A DNA stretch of 64,000 nt from Diaminobutyricimonas aerilata (lineage in GTDB: Bacteria; Actinomycetota; Actinomycetes; Actinomycetales; Microbacteriaceae). Both the position numbers and the translations under genes were made by a program. The stretch covers positions 2,131,304 through 2,195,303 of the forward strand of contig NZ_PGFF01000001.1 in the NCBI RefSeq assembly GCF_002797715.1. Reading direction: 5' to 3'. Below the pieces are notes generated by a model. It did not search any database. It was not told the origin of the DNA and saw only the letters and a list, made by a program, of their open reading frames with translations. How positions within the stretch are numbered: the stretch's first letter is position 1; each line of letters begins with the position of its first letter. Positions 54,379 through 62,802 of this stretch are shown piece by piece.

Positions 54379-55155
54379 GTGATCGACCGCAGCGGGCTCG
54401 TGCTCGACCTCGACGAACGTTTCGATGTGGCCTCCCTCGACGAGACGGTGTGGCTCGCGCACTATCTGCCGCACTGGACGACACCGGAGCGCTCCGCCGC
54501 CCGCTACCGACTGCGTCACGGACGGCTCGAACTGCGGATCGAGCAGGATCAGCCGGAGTGGGCGCCCGACATCGTCCGAGGGATGCGCGTGTCGAACCTG
54601 CAGACCGGACACGTCGCCGGCCCGCTCGGCTCGGCGATCGGGCAACACCGCACGGACGAGCGGCTCGTCGTGCGCACGGAACACCCCTCCCGCACGCTGC
54701 GGCTCGTGCGGCACGGGGTCGTGGAGGCGCGGATCCGGGTCTCCCCCGATCCGAGCTGCATGACCGCGTTGTGGATGATCGGCGTCGAGGACGAGCCGGA
54801 GCGGTCGGCCGAGATCTGCATCATGGAGGTGTTCGGTCGTGAACTGGATGCGCGCGGAGGTCTCGTCGGCGTCGGCGTGCATCCCCATCACGACCCGCGG
54901 GTCACCGACTCCTTCCGCAAGGTGCGCCGGCACGACGACCTCTCCGCGTGGCACGACTACGCCGTGGACTGGGCCGCGGACCGCATCCGCTTCTTCATCG
55001 ACGGCGACCTCGTGCACACGGTCGACGAACGCATCGACTACCCCATGCAGCTCATGCTCGATCTGTTCGAGTTCCCGGAGAACGACGACCGGCCGGCCGA
55101 CGCCTATCCGAAGACGGCGTCGGTCGACCGGGTCGAGGTGTGGCGGCGGCCCTGA
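54379..55155 (+). CDS. GH16-like concanavalin-fold protein with altered catalytic motif
   Basis: A 258-aa protein from a GTG at 54379 resembling glycoside hydrolase family 16: GVVEARIRVSPDPSCMTALWMIG, then the active strand SAEICIMEVFG, then HDYAVDWAADRIRFFIDGDLVHTVDE. The GH16 motif ExDxxE keeps both glutamates (nucleophile and acid/base) but has Cys in place of the central Asp. There is no signal peptide, so it is presumably cytoplasmic, unlike most GH16 enzymes. It is convergent with the amylopullulanase. Confidence 0.8.
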   Translation: MIDRSGLVLDLDERFDVASLDETVWLAHYLPHWTTPERSAARYRLRHGRLELRIEQDQPEWAPDIVRGMRVSNLQTGHVAGPLGSAIGQHRTDERLVVRTEHPSRTLRLVRHGVVEARIRVSPDPSCMTALWMIGVEDEPERSAEICIMEVFGRELDARGGLVGVGVHPHHDPRVTDSFRKVRRHDDLSAWHDYAVDWAADRIRFFIDGDLVHTVDERIDYPMQLMLDLFEFPENDDRPADAYPKTASVDRVEVWRRP

Positions 55156-55167
55156 CCGGGCCGCTCA

Positions 55168-58100
55168 TCACCAGGCGACGACCACCGAGGGCCACCTCGT
55201 GCGCGAGGGCAGCACCTCGCTCGAGCCCTCGTAGCGGGCCGTCAGCAAATGGACGCCGCGCGCGAGCGTGAGCTTCACCGACCCGCGCCCGGCGTCGGAG
55301 CCGTCGAGCTCGACCGTGCCGACCACGCGGCCGCGGTCGAGCACCTCGACGGTGCCGGTCGGGACGGTCTCACCGGCCTGCACCCGGAACGAGTAGGTCA
55401 CCGCGCCGCCGCTCTTCACGAGCAGCCGGTTCGCCGATCCCGTCGTCGTGCTCCCGACGGGGTCGGGCGCCTGGGCCTCCGTCAGCACCGCGACGGTGCG
55501 GGCGGGCACCGTGACCGTGCCGGTCGCGGCATCCCACGTGGTCGCCTTCACGCCGGCGTCCGCACCGGCCTGCTGCACCGCGCTCAGGGCGAGGTCATGA
55601 CCGACGAGACCGTCGATCGGCAGCGACACGGGCTCCGGGCTCGCGTTGAACACGGTGAGGAGGCCGTCCAGGGCGGGATCGACGTCCACCCCCACCGTGT
55701 CGTCGATGTGCATCGCGATGACGCCGGGCGCGGCATCGGGTCCGCTGCCCGGGAAGCTCAGCTTCTCCCGGATGAGGTCGGCCGAGCCGAGCCGGAAGAG
55801 CTTCGTCGACTGCTTCAGTCGCAGCAGGTCCTGAGCGGCCGCGGTCGCCGCCGCGATGTCCGCCGGGGCGGGACGCAGCGCCGGGTCGGCGAGCAGCGGT
55901 GCCTGGATCGGCCACTGGTCCTCGTTGTCGGCCGCTTGTGGCAGCCCGACCCCGAAGTTGTTCGACTGACCGGTCCAATCGATGCGGTTGAACCAGTCGC
56001 CGGAGTCGTAGCTGTTGCGGTCGAGCGACTTGGACCGCAGCAGGTCGGTACCGGCGTGCCACAGCGAGGGCGCCTGCGACAGCGTCACCGTGGCGAGCGA
56101 GAGCGTGTTCATCCGCACCCGTTCGGCCATCGGCGTATCCGCCGGCAGCTTGAGGGCGAGCAGGTCGAACAGCGTCTCGTTGTCGTGCGCGTCGACGTAG
56201 TTGATCGTCTCCTCCGGCTCATCGGCATAACCCGCGGGAGAGCCGTTGTAGTCGAGCTCGTCCCCACGCTTCACCGTGCCGTCGGAACTGACGAACGAGA
56301 AGGCGCGCAGATTGCCGGCGAGGCCGATGCGCACGAGATCGCTCTGCACCGCGAGGCGGGCGAGCGCCTCCTCCGTCGTGCCGTTGATCGGCGCCCCGTT
56401 CGGGTCGGTGCCGAGGCCGGTGCCGAAGCCCTGCTGCTGGATCGTGCTCGAATCCACCGGGCTGCCGCCGTGCACCGCATCCCGCAGCCGATCGTTGAAG
56501 GTGCCGATCCCCGTGCCGCCGAGCTGCCCCTGCGTGGCCTGCTCGAAGAGGGCGTTGTCGGCGACCTCCCCGAAGTTCCAACCCTCGCCGTAGAGGTAGA
56601 CCGCGGAGCCGTCGACACTGTCCCGCTTCACCGTCAGCTCGTCGAGGGCGGCGCGCACCGCGAGCATGTTCTGCTTCGAGTGGTGTCCCATGAGGTCGAA
56701 GCGGAAGCCGTCGACCTTGTAGTCGCGTGCCCACAGCACGACGGAGTCGACCATGAGCTTCTCGGCGAGCGCGTGCTCGGTGGCCACGTTCTGGCAGCAC
56801 GTCGAGGTCTCGACGGCGCCTTGCGCGTTGAGCCGGTGGTAGTAGCCCGGCACCACACGTTCGAGCACCGACTTCTCGCCCTGCCCGCTCTGCGCGGTGT
56901 GGTTGAACACCTGGTCGAGCACGACCTGCAGTCCGAGGCCGTGCAGCGAGCCGACCATGCCGCGGAACTCCGCCGTGCGGTCACCGCCGCGGGCATCGAC
57001 GGCGTAGGAGCCCTCCGGGGTGGAGAAGTGAAGCGGGTCGTAGCCCCAGTTGAACCCGTCGTCTTCGCGGATCTGCGCGATGCACGCCTGCTGTTCGGGC
57101 GAGTCCGGCGCGAACGACGCGAGGTCGCACGGGGGCACCGCTTGGGCGGCCCGATCCTCCTCGATCGTGGCGATGTCGAAGGTGGGCAGCAGGTGCACGG
57201 TGTTGAGGCCCGCGTCGGCGAGGGTGCGCAGGTGGCGGGTGCCGGCGCTGTCGACGCCGAAGGCGCCGTAGGTTCCGCGCAGCGCCTCGGGCACCGAAGC
57301 GTCGCCGATCGAGAAGTCGCGCACGTGCAGTTCGTAAATCGAGCGGTCGACCGGGTCGGCGATGCGCGGAGCGGCGGTCTTCTCCCACGCCTTCGGGCGA
57401 TGCTCCTTCGCGTCGAGGTCGACGAACACGGACCGCTCCGAATTGAGCGTGAGCCCGACCGAGTAGGGGTCGGTCACGAGGTTCGTCTCGATCGCATCCG
57501 TGCTCGGCGCGTAGACGACGACCTCGTACAGGTACGACGCGTCACGCCACTGCTTCTCACCCTCGGCGGTCCAGGTGCCGTCGCTCTGGCGTTCAAGGGT
57601 CACGCGGGTCGGGTCCGCCGCGTCGCCGTCGGCGTAGACGAGCAGGTCGACGGATCGCGCGGTCGGCGCCCACAGGGCGACGCTCGGCCGCTTCTTCTCC
57701 CACGTCACGCCGAGCTCGCGATCGGCGGCGTCCTCGGCGAAGAGGTCGTCGAGCACCCCCGGGAGCTGCACACCGGTGAACGCGGTGAGCTCGTCGCCGT
57801 CGAACTGGGCGACGCGCAACTGGGTGGTGAGCAGTCGCTCGATCGCGGCACGATCGACTCCCGCGGGGCGGAGAGCCACGTACTCGGCGAGCGCCGGGAA
57901 CCGGTCGCGTTCCGCTTCGGACAGCCCGGCCGGGTCGTACTCGAGCTCGATGGCCTCTCCCCCGGTGACCGCTCCGTCGACCACCTCGAGGGAGGCGTCC
58001 TCGGAGGAGTGCAATTCGAAGCGCAGGTCCGCCGGATCGGCGTTGACCGGCAGCAGCTCGCGCGGCCAGGCGAGCGTGGATGCGCTCACCCAGTGGGCGC

Positions 58101-61100
58101 GCTGCTGACCGGTGCCGGGGAGCGGCGGGTCGGCGACGTCGATCTGAAGCACATGCGTCGCGAGGTCGTAGCGGAACGTGGTCGCCTTGCCCTCGGTCAC
58201 GGTGAACGGGATGTTGGCGCCGTTCGGCGCTCCCCCGGCCCCGTAGTTCTCGTCCCAGCTCAGGCCGTGCGCGACCTTCGCCTCGTAGGCGCCGGTGGGC
58301 AGCGCATCCGTCGTCCAGGTGAGCACGCCGTCGCCGTCCGCGTCCTGCAGCCAGGTGCGCAGGCAGTCGGGCTGCCAGTCGCCCGGGCAGCCGGCCTCGC
58401 TCTGGAAGGAGCCGACCGCGGTGACGATGGGGCCCTGCTCGCTGTTCTGCGCGAAGTTCGTGCGCGGGTCGAAGTAGAACGTCACCGGGCCCCCGTCGGT
58501 CGTGAACGCGATGTTCGCGCCGTCGCGGACCCCGCCCGCTCCGTAATTGATCGCCCACGACCCGTTGATCGCGACCTTGTACTCGTAAGCGCCGGCCGGC
58601 AGGTCGAAGGTGCCCGCCCAGACGCCGTCGGCACGCAGCTCGAGCGCGGCCGCCTCGCACCCGGGCTGCCAGTCGCCCGCACATCCCATCTCCGAGTTGA
58701 GCGACCCGGGCACGGTCACCATGTCGATCTCCGGCTCCGGTTCGGAGACGTCCTCGAGCGAGACGGTGTTGCCGACCGACGCGTACGTGGACGCCGCGGC
58801 ATGCTGCCCGGCGGCGTCGACCGAGACGGCGCGGTACTCCAGGAGCGTGCCCGCGGCGAGGCCGGCGACGTCGTGGAAGACCCGGGGGGAGGTGTCCTCC
58901 GCGGTGCCGAGCGGCGTCCAGGTGTCGTCGCCGACGACGCGCCACGCGAAGCTCGTCTCCTGCCACACCGAGTCGGCGACGTCGGCCGCGACGGGAGCGA
59001 GGCCGCCCAGTCCGGCGCCCGGCTTGGGCGCGTCGACGGTGATCGCCGCTGCGGCATCCGGAGCACCGACCGGGCGGTCCGCGGCGAGCACGACGGCCCC
59101 GAGCGCGGGCACGGTGACCGAGAGCGCGCCGCCGGCGTCGGCGGTGCCGCCTCCATCCCCGTACACGGCCGAGAAGGTCGCGTCGGGGGTCAGCGTCGGC
59201 ACGGTCACCGTGACGGGCGCACCGGTGTTGTTGGTGGCGACGAGGTGCTCGACCTTGTCGTCGCGGTGCACGCGGCTGAACGCGTAGACGCCGCCCTCGG
59301 CGAAGCGCTCGATCTGCGCACCGTCCTCGAGGGCCGGGATGCTCTCGCGCAGGTCGGAGAGCGCGGCGATGTGCTCGTAGAGCGGGGCGGCCGGGTCGAA
59401 ACGGTCGACCGAGCCGGCCTGCTCCCCGGTGATGAGCTGCTGGTCGACGTACTCGGGCACCTGGCTCGCGAAGAGCGACTGCCGTGCGCTCTGGTCGTTG
59501 CCGGCTCCCGCGCCGGTGAAGCCCTGCTCGTCGCCGTAGTAGATGACCGGTTGCCCGCGGCTGAGGAACATGAGCTCGTGGGCGAGTCGATCGCGCTCGA
59601 GCGGGGCGTCCGTCGACCGCAGGAAGTAGCCGACGCGCCCCATGTCATGGTTGCCGAGGAAGGTCGGCAGCGCGCTCGCGCTCTTCTGCGGCGTCGTGTA
59701 CAGGTCGTCCGAGGCGAAGAGCTGGGCGAGGTTCGTCGAGGAGTTGCCCGCGGCGTAGCTGATCGCGCTCGACTGGAAGGCGAAGTCGAGCACCGAGTTC
59801 ATGTCGGTGTCGCGCACGTATGGGGCGAGCTTCGCCGCATCCGCGTCGTACACCTCACCGAACATGAAGAAGTCGTCGTTGCCGATCGTGTGGGCGTGAT
59901 CGAGCACCTCGGCCGACCACTCCTCCCAGAACTCGCGGTTCACGTGCTTGACCGTGTCGATGCGGAACCCGTCGATCCCCAGGTCGACCCACGACTCGTA
60001 GACGTCGACGAATCCGTCGACGACCCGCGGATGCTCGGTCATGAGGTCGTCGAGTCCGGCGAAGTCGCCGTCGAGCACGCTCTCGCCCTCGAAGGTCGAG
60101 TCGCCGCGGTTGTGGTACAGCGTCGGGTCGTTGAGCCAGCCGGGCACCTTCAGGTCGGCGTCGTCGGGGGCGATGACGGGCGTGTACGGGAACGACGAGC
60201 TGTCGAGTTCGGGGAAGTCGTCGCCGCCGGCGTAGTCGGCGGGGTCGAACGGCTCGCCCGCGGCGGTCGTGTACGGAGAGGTCGCCTTGTCGATGTAGTC
60301 GTACTGCTTCTCGGCGTAGTCGATCACATCCGCCGTGTGGTTCGTGATGATGTCGAAGTAGACCTTGATGCCGCGGGCGTGCGCGTCGTCGATCAGCGCC
60401 TCGAGTTCGGCGTTCGTGCCGAGGTGCGGGTCGATCTGCGTGAAGTCGGTGATCCAGTAGCCGTGGTAGCCGGCGGAGGCGTTCTCACCGGCGCCCTGGA
60501 CGGGCCGGTTCTTGAACGACGGGGTGAGCCAGATGGCGGAGGTACCCAGCCCCTCGATGTAGTCGAGCTGCGAGCGCAGTCCGGCGAGGTCGCCGCCGTT
60601 GTAGAACCCCTTGCGCGTCGGGTCGTAGCCGGAGACGAGCGGATCGGTGCCGAGCCCGGCGGTGTTGTTCGCCGGGTCTCCGTCACGGAAACGGTCGGTC
60701 ATGACGAAGTAGAACTGCTCGCCCGAGCCCGGTTGACGCACCGGCGGCGCGACGATCGCCGCATCCGCTTCGCCGTACGGTCCGGCCAGGTCGAGCGCCT
60801 CGAGCCCGACGCGCTCCTTCGCGAGGTCGAAGGTGAAGCGCAGCGTGGTGGTGCCCGCCACGGTGAGCGGGATGTTCGCATCGCCGCCGTCGAGGCCGTA
60901 CGCCTCGTCCCACGAGTCGTCGAGGGCGACCTTGTACTCCCACGTGCCGGCGGGCACCTCGAACTCGGCGGACCAGACGCCGGGCGTGGCGGTCGGCGCG
61001 AGTTCGGTCTGCTCGCAATCGGGCGCCCAGTCGGCGGCGCAGCCGAGCTCGGACTGCAACGATCCGACCAACGCGACGGTGCTGTTCTCGTCCGCGGCGG

Positions 61101-61191
61101 CCGCGGGTTGGGCGACGGACAGTCCCGTCGCGAGGAGAGCCAATGCGGCGAGCACGGCGGAGAAACGGGGGGCGGCGGAACCAGGAGTCAT
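55168..61191 (-). CDS. Secreted amylopullulanase (alpha-amylase plus pullulanase)
   Basis: A 2007-aa extracellular starch-degrading enzyme. Order: signal peptide (1-33); starch-binding X25-type module (about 36-125); GH13 alpha-amylase (about 155-620) with Asp412 (GFRIDTVKH), Glu446 (FMFGEV) and Asp516 (FLGNHDMG). Then a beta-sandwich linker and two further X25-type modules (about 820-1020; NSEMGCAGDWQPGC, QSEAGCPGDWQPDC). Next come CBM48-like and N-terminal pullulanase modules (about 1030-1270). The GH13_14 pullulanase (about 1280-1760) has NWGYDP, Asp1499 (GFRFDLMGHH), Glu1536 (YGEGWNFG) and Asp1670 (NYVDAHDNET). An Ig-like domain ends the protein. It cuts alpha-1,4 and alpha-1,6 bonds. LacI-type operators lie upstream. 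Confidence 0.95.
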   Translation of the reverse strand: MTPGSAAPRFSAVLAALALLATGLSVAQPAAAADENSTVALVGSLQSELGCAADWAPDCEQTELAPTATPGVWSAEFEVPAGTWEYKVALDDSWDEAYGLDGGDANIPLTVAGTTTLRFTFDLAKERVGLEALDLAGPYGEADAAIVAPPVRQPGSGEQFYFVMTDRFRDGDPANNTAGLGTDPLVSGYDPTRKGFYNGGDLAGLRSQLDYIEGLGTSAIWLTPSFKNRPVQGAGENASAGYHGYWITDFTQIDPHLGTNAELEALIDDAHARGIKVYFDIITNHTADVIDYAEKQYDYIDKATSPYTTAAGEPFDPADYAGGDDFPELDSSSFPYTPVIAPDDADLKVPGWLNDPTLYHNRGDSTFEGESVLDGDFAGLDDLMTEHPRVVDGFVDVYESWVDLGIDGFRIDTVKHVNREFWEEWSAEVLDHAHTIGNDDFFMFGEVYDADAAKLAPYVRDTDMNSVLDFAFQSSAISYAAGNSSTNLAQLFASDDLYTTPQKSASALPTFLGNHDMGRVGYFLRSTDAPLERDRLAHELMFLSRGQPVIYYGDEQGFTGAGAGNDQSARQSLFASQVPEYVDQQLITGEQAGSVDRFDPAAPLYEHIAALSDLRESIPALEDGAQIERFAEGGVYAFSRVHRDDKVEHLVATNNTGAPVTVTVPTLTPDATFSAVYGDGGGTADAGGALSVTVPALGAVVLAADRPVGAPDAAAAITVDAPKPGAGLGGLAPVAADVADSVWQETSFAWRVVGDDTWTPLGTAEDTSPRVFHDVAGLAAGTLLEYRAVSVDAAGQHAAASTYASVGNTVSLEDVSEPEPEIDMVTVPGSLNSEMGCAGDWQPGCEAAALELRADGVWAGTFDLPAGAYEYKVAINGSWAINYGAGGVRDGANIAFTTDGGPVTFYFDPRTNFAQNSEQGPIVTAVGSFQSEAGCPGDWQPDCLRTWLQDADGDGVLTWTTDALPTGAYEAKVAHGLSWDENYGAGGAPNGANIPFTVTEGKATTFRYDLATHVLQIDVADPPLPGTGQQRAHWVSASTLAWPRELLPVNADPADLRFELHSSEDASLEVVDGAVTGGEAIELEYDPAGLSEAERDRFPALAEYVALRPAGVDRAAIERLLTTQLRVAQFDGDELTAFTGVQLPGVLDDLFAEDAADRELGVTWEKKRPSVALWAPTARSVDLLVYADGDAADPTRVTLERQSDGTWTAEGEKQWRDASYLYEVVVYAPSTDAIETNLVTDPYSVGLTLNSERSVFVDLDAKEHRPKAWEKTAAPRIADPVDRSIYELHVRDFSIGDASVPEALRGTYGAFGVDSAGTRHLRTLADAGLNTVHLLPTFDIATIEEDRAAQAVPPCDLASFAPDSPEQQACIAQIREDDGFNWGYDPLHFSTPEGSYAVDARGGDRTAEFRGMVGSLHGLGLQVVLDQVFNHTAQSGQGEKSVLERVVPGYYHRLNAQGAVETSTCCQNVATEHALAEKLMVDSVVLWARDYKVDGFRFDLMGHHSKQNMLAVRAALDELTVKRDSVDGSAVYLYGEGWNFGEVADNALFEQATQGQLGGTGIGTFNDRLRDAVHGGSPVDSSTIQQQGFGTGLGTDPNGAPINGTTEEALARLAVQSDLVRIGLAGNLRAFSFVSSDGTVKRGDELDYNGSPAGYADEPEETINYVDAHDNETLFDLLALKLPADTPMAERVRMNTLSLATVTLSQAPSLWHAGTDLLRSKSLDRNSYDSGDWFNRIDWTGQSNNFGVGLPQAADNEDQWPIQAPLLADPALRPAPADIAAATAAAQDLLRLKQSTKLFRLGSADLIREKLSFPGSGPDAAPGVIAMHIDDTVGVDVDPALDGLLTVFNASPEPVSLPIDGLVGHDLALSAVQQAGADAGVKATTWDAATGTVTVPARTVAVLTEAQAPDPVGSTTTGSANRLLVKSGGAVTYSFRVQAGETVPTGTVEVLDRGRVVGTVELDGSDAGRGSVKLTLARGVHLLTARYEGSSEVLPSRTRWPSVVVAW

Positions 61192-61241
61192 CTTCGACCT
61201 TCACCGTCGTGCGCGTCATCGCGCGGGACCTCGACGGACCG

Positions 61242-61279
61242 ACTGTAGACCCGCGACGACGAGACTGCAATCGCTTACA
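61242..61279 (-). promoter_or_regulatory. Amylopullulanase promoter with overlapping LacI-type operator
   Basis: On the minus strand -35 TTGCAG (61270-61265) and -10 TACAGT (61247-61242) are 17 nt apart, 51 nt upstream of the ATG. The palindrome-like TGTAAGCGATTGCA (61279-61266) covers the -35. Its centre AAGCGATT matches the LacI/MalR-type operator form, so repressor binding would block RNA polymerase. Confidence 0.6.
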
Positions 61280-61354
61280 TGCCCTCCGCGCCGCCACGGC
61301 ACGATGGCACCGATTTCACCCCCGCCCGGGGGTCGAATGCGCCCCTTTACTCGC

Positions 61355-61366
61355 GTAAGCGCTTCC
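61355..61366. promoter_or_regulatory. Second LacI-type operator
   Basis: GTAAGCGCTTCC has the perfect core AAGCGCTT and the same left half (GTAAGCG) as the site at the promoter, 89 nt away. Two sites at this spacing would allow looping or cooperative repression by a MalR-like regulator, which is not encoded in the window. Confidence 0.6.
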
Positions 61367-61420
61367 AGGATCGCCGCGCCGGTGTCGGCGCACGCCCGCG
61401 CGCCCCCGTCTCGCGCGTGC

Positions 61421-61684
61421 GTCGCGAATTCAGGAGATCCGCTCCCCGGGAGCCGATCCCGCCCGTCGGAAACTCAGGAGCGGGCACCGCCCGAGCCCGG
61501 GCTGGGATGTCGGGAATTCAGGACTGGCCGCAGCGTCTCCCCCGGTTCGGCTGGATCGACGGGCCCGGGCAGCACCGGAGTCCTGAATTCCCGACGCCCG
61601 TGCCCGGAGCGCTCCGCTCGCGACTCCTGAATTTCCGACGGCGGGGCGCGGGACGCCGATGCCCGGGACTCCTGAGTTTCCGAC
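61421..61684. repeat. Six-copy convergent 17-nt repeat cluster (noncoding copy)
   Basis: Forward copies at 61421-61437, 61465-61481 and 61509-61525; reverse copies at 61579-61595, 61623-61639 and 61668-61684. Start-to-start spacings are 44 and 44, then after a 53-nt centre 44 and 45. Consensus GTCGGRAAYTCAGGAST; the first copy has GTCGCG. Spacer sequences are unrelated and GC-rich. The core in several copies is the palindrome TCNNGAATTCNNGA. Confidence 0.9.
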
Positions 61685-61700
61685 GTGCGCGGGCCGTCGC

Positions 61701-61806
61701 GAACGAACCAGCGGGGACGAGCCGGCGCGAACGAATCAGCGCGGACGAATCAGCAGGGGACGAGCCGGCGCGAACGGATCAGCGGGGACGAATCGGCGGG
61801 AACGGA
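61701..61806. repeat. Degenerate tandem repeat, 43-nt period
   Basis: Two identical 21-nt blocks lie at 61713-61733 and 61756-61776, and the sequence between and around them is built from variants of GCGGGGACGAATCA and GCGCGAACGAATCA. The tract ends at the stop codon of the Cys-rich protein gene (61807). Confidence 0.75.
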
Positions 61807-62055
61807 TCAGGGGAAGCAGGCGTGGCAGGGGGCGAGCCGGTCCTGCACCTGCGTGGAGACGACCGGATGCACGGGGAACACGTCGCCGAGCCGTTCGGAG
61901 GTGAGCCGCTCGGTCGGGCAGTTCAACGACGCGTGGAAGGCGCGGCCGCTCGCCGAGATGTAGACGATGAGCGGCAGCTCCGTCGGCGGGGTCCAGCACG
62001 ACGCGCATGCCGCCGCGACCACTCCGTGCCGGCACTCCTGCGTGACCTCGACCAT
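61807..62055 (-). CDS. Small cysteine/histidine-rich (zinc-ribbon-like) protein
   Basis: An 82-aa protein with AGGAGG well placed before the ATG at 62055. It has Cys8-x-His10, Cys17-x2-Cys20, His41, Cys46 and Cys77-His-x-Cys80, enough to bind one or two zinc ions. The middle contains YISASGRAFHASLNCPTERL, like the small domains that detect or bind modified DNA ends or sugars, but I cannot assign a family. It has no membrane helix or signal peptide. Divergent from the nucleotidyltransferase gene. Confidence 0.7.
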   Translation of the reverse strand: MVEVTQECRHGVVAAACASCWTPPTELPLIVYISASGRAFHASLNCPTERLTSERLGDVFPVHPVVSTQVQDRLAPCHACFP

Positions 62056-62166
62056 CGGTCCCTCCTCGATGCCGATCCCCCCGACATCGATCCCAGTCTC
62101 CGCCTTCCGGAGCGGCGCGGGCAGCCCCAGAACGAGCCACACGGGCACCGCGGCTAGGTTGGGCGG

Positions 62167-62649
62167 ATGACCGGCGACGAGGTGGTGCGACTGCTCGCGA
62201 CCCTCGCCGATGACGGCATCCGCGTGTGGGTGGCCGGCGGATGGGCGGTCGATGCGCTCGTCGGCCGGACGACTCGACCGCACGGGGACCTCGACGTCGC
62301 GGTCGACGCCGCCCAGCTGCCGCAGTCGCTCGACCTGCTGCGGCGCGCCGGCTTCGCCGTGACCGTCGACTGGTCGCCCGCGCGGCTCGAGCTGCGCCAT
62401 GCCGACGGGAGGTGCCTCGACGTGCACCCCGTCGAGTTCGCCGCCGACGGCGGTGGGGTGCAACGCGGCCACGAGGGACCCGACTTCGACTACGCGCCGG
62501 ACGGATTCACGAGCGGCACGATCGCGGGGGCGTCGGTGCCGTGCCTCTCGGCCCGGCAGCAACTCGCGTTCCGCCGGGGCTATCCGCCACGGCCGGTCGA
62601 CGAGCACGACGTCGCACTCCTGCGCCCTCTGGCCGCCTCGGCCGGTTAG
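62167..62649 (+). CDS. Nucleotidyltransferase, lincosamide/aminoglycoside nucleotidyltransferase-like
   Basis: A 160-aa protein of the polymerase-beta-like fold. The motif AGGWAVDALVGRTTRPHGDLDVAVD contains GGW-x-x-D and the metal-binding Asp41/Asp43, as in LnuA and AadB-type enzymes. It is complete at about LnuA length. Whether it modifies an antibiotic is not decided by sequence: many chromosomal actinobacterial members have no known resistance role. Confidence 0.85.
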   Translation: MTGDEVVRLLATLADDGIRVWVAGGWAVDALVGRTTRPHGDLDVAVDAAQLPQSLDLLRRAGFAVTVDWSPARLELRHADGRCLDVHPVEFAADGGGVQRGHEGPDFDYAPDGFTSGTIAGASVPCLSARQQLAFRRGYPPRPVDEHDVALLRPLAASAG

Positions 62650-62802
62650 GAACGTCACCGGACGTCATGCCCCTGGCGCGGCCGGTGCGCGGCGTGTCAG
62701 GGTGGATGCGCAGCGGGCACGCGAAGCCTCGCGCCTGTCATGGGCACCGCTGCGACAGCCCGCGGCGGATCCCCGCCCATCCCCATGACGGAACGAGGCC
62801 CC

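Larger units (their letters stand above)
61192..61806. other. 615-nt noncoding region upstream of the amylopullulanase gene
   Basis: The amylopullulanase side holds the ribosome binding site, promoter and two operators (to about 61366). The rest is repetitive: the six-copy 17-nt cluster at 61421-61684 and a 43-nt-period tandem tract at 61701-61806 that ends at the stop codon of the next gene. Open frames here are short and repetitive and I do not call a gene. Confidence 0.6.

Noticed and set aside
55249-61248. A 1999-codon open frame on the plus strand opposite the amylopullulanase gene
   Set aside because: It is the antisense of a GC-rich gene with strong third-position bias; the translation is Arg/Val/Glu-rich without domains, while the minus strand encodes a complete two-domain enzyme.
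61421-61684. CRISPR array
   Set aside because: Repeats are only 17 nt, face each other instead of running in one direction, vary in sequence, and no cas gene is present; one cluster lies within coding sequence.
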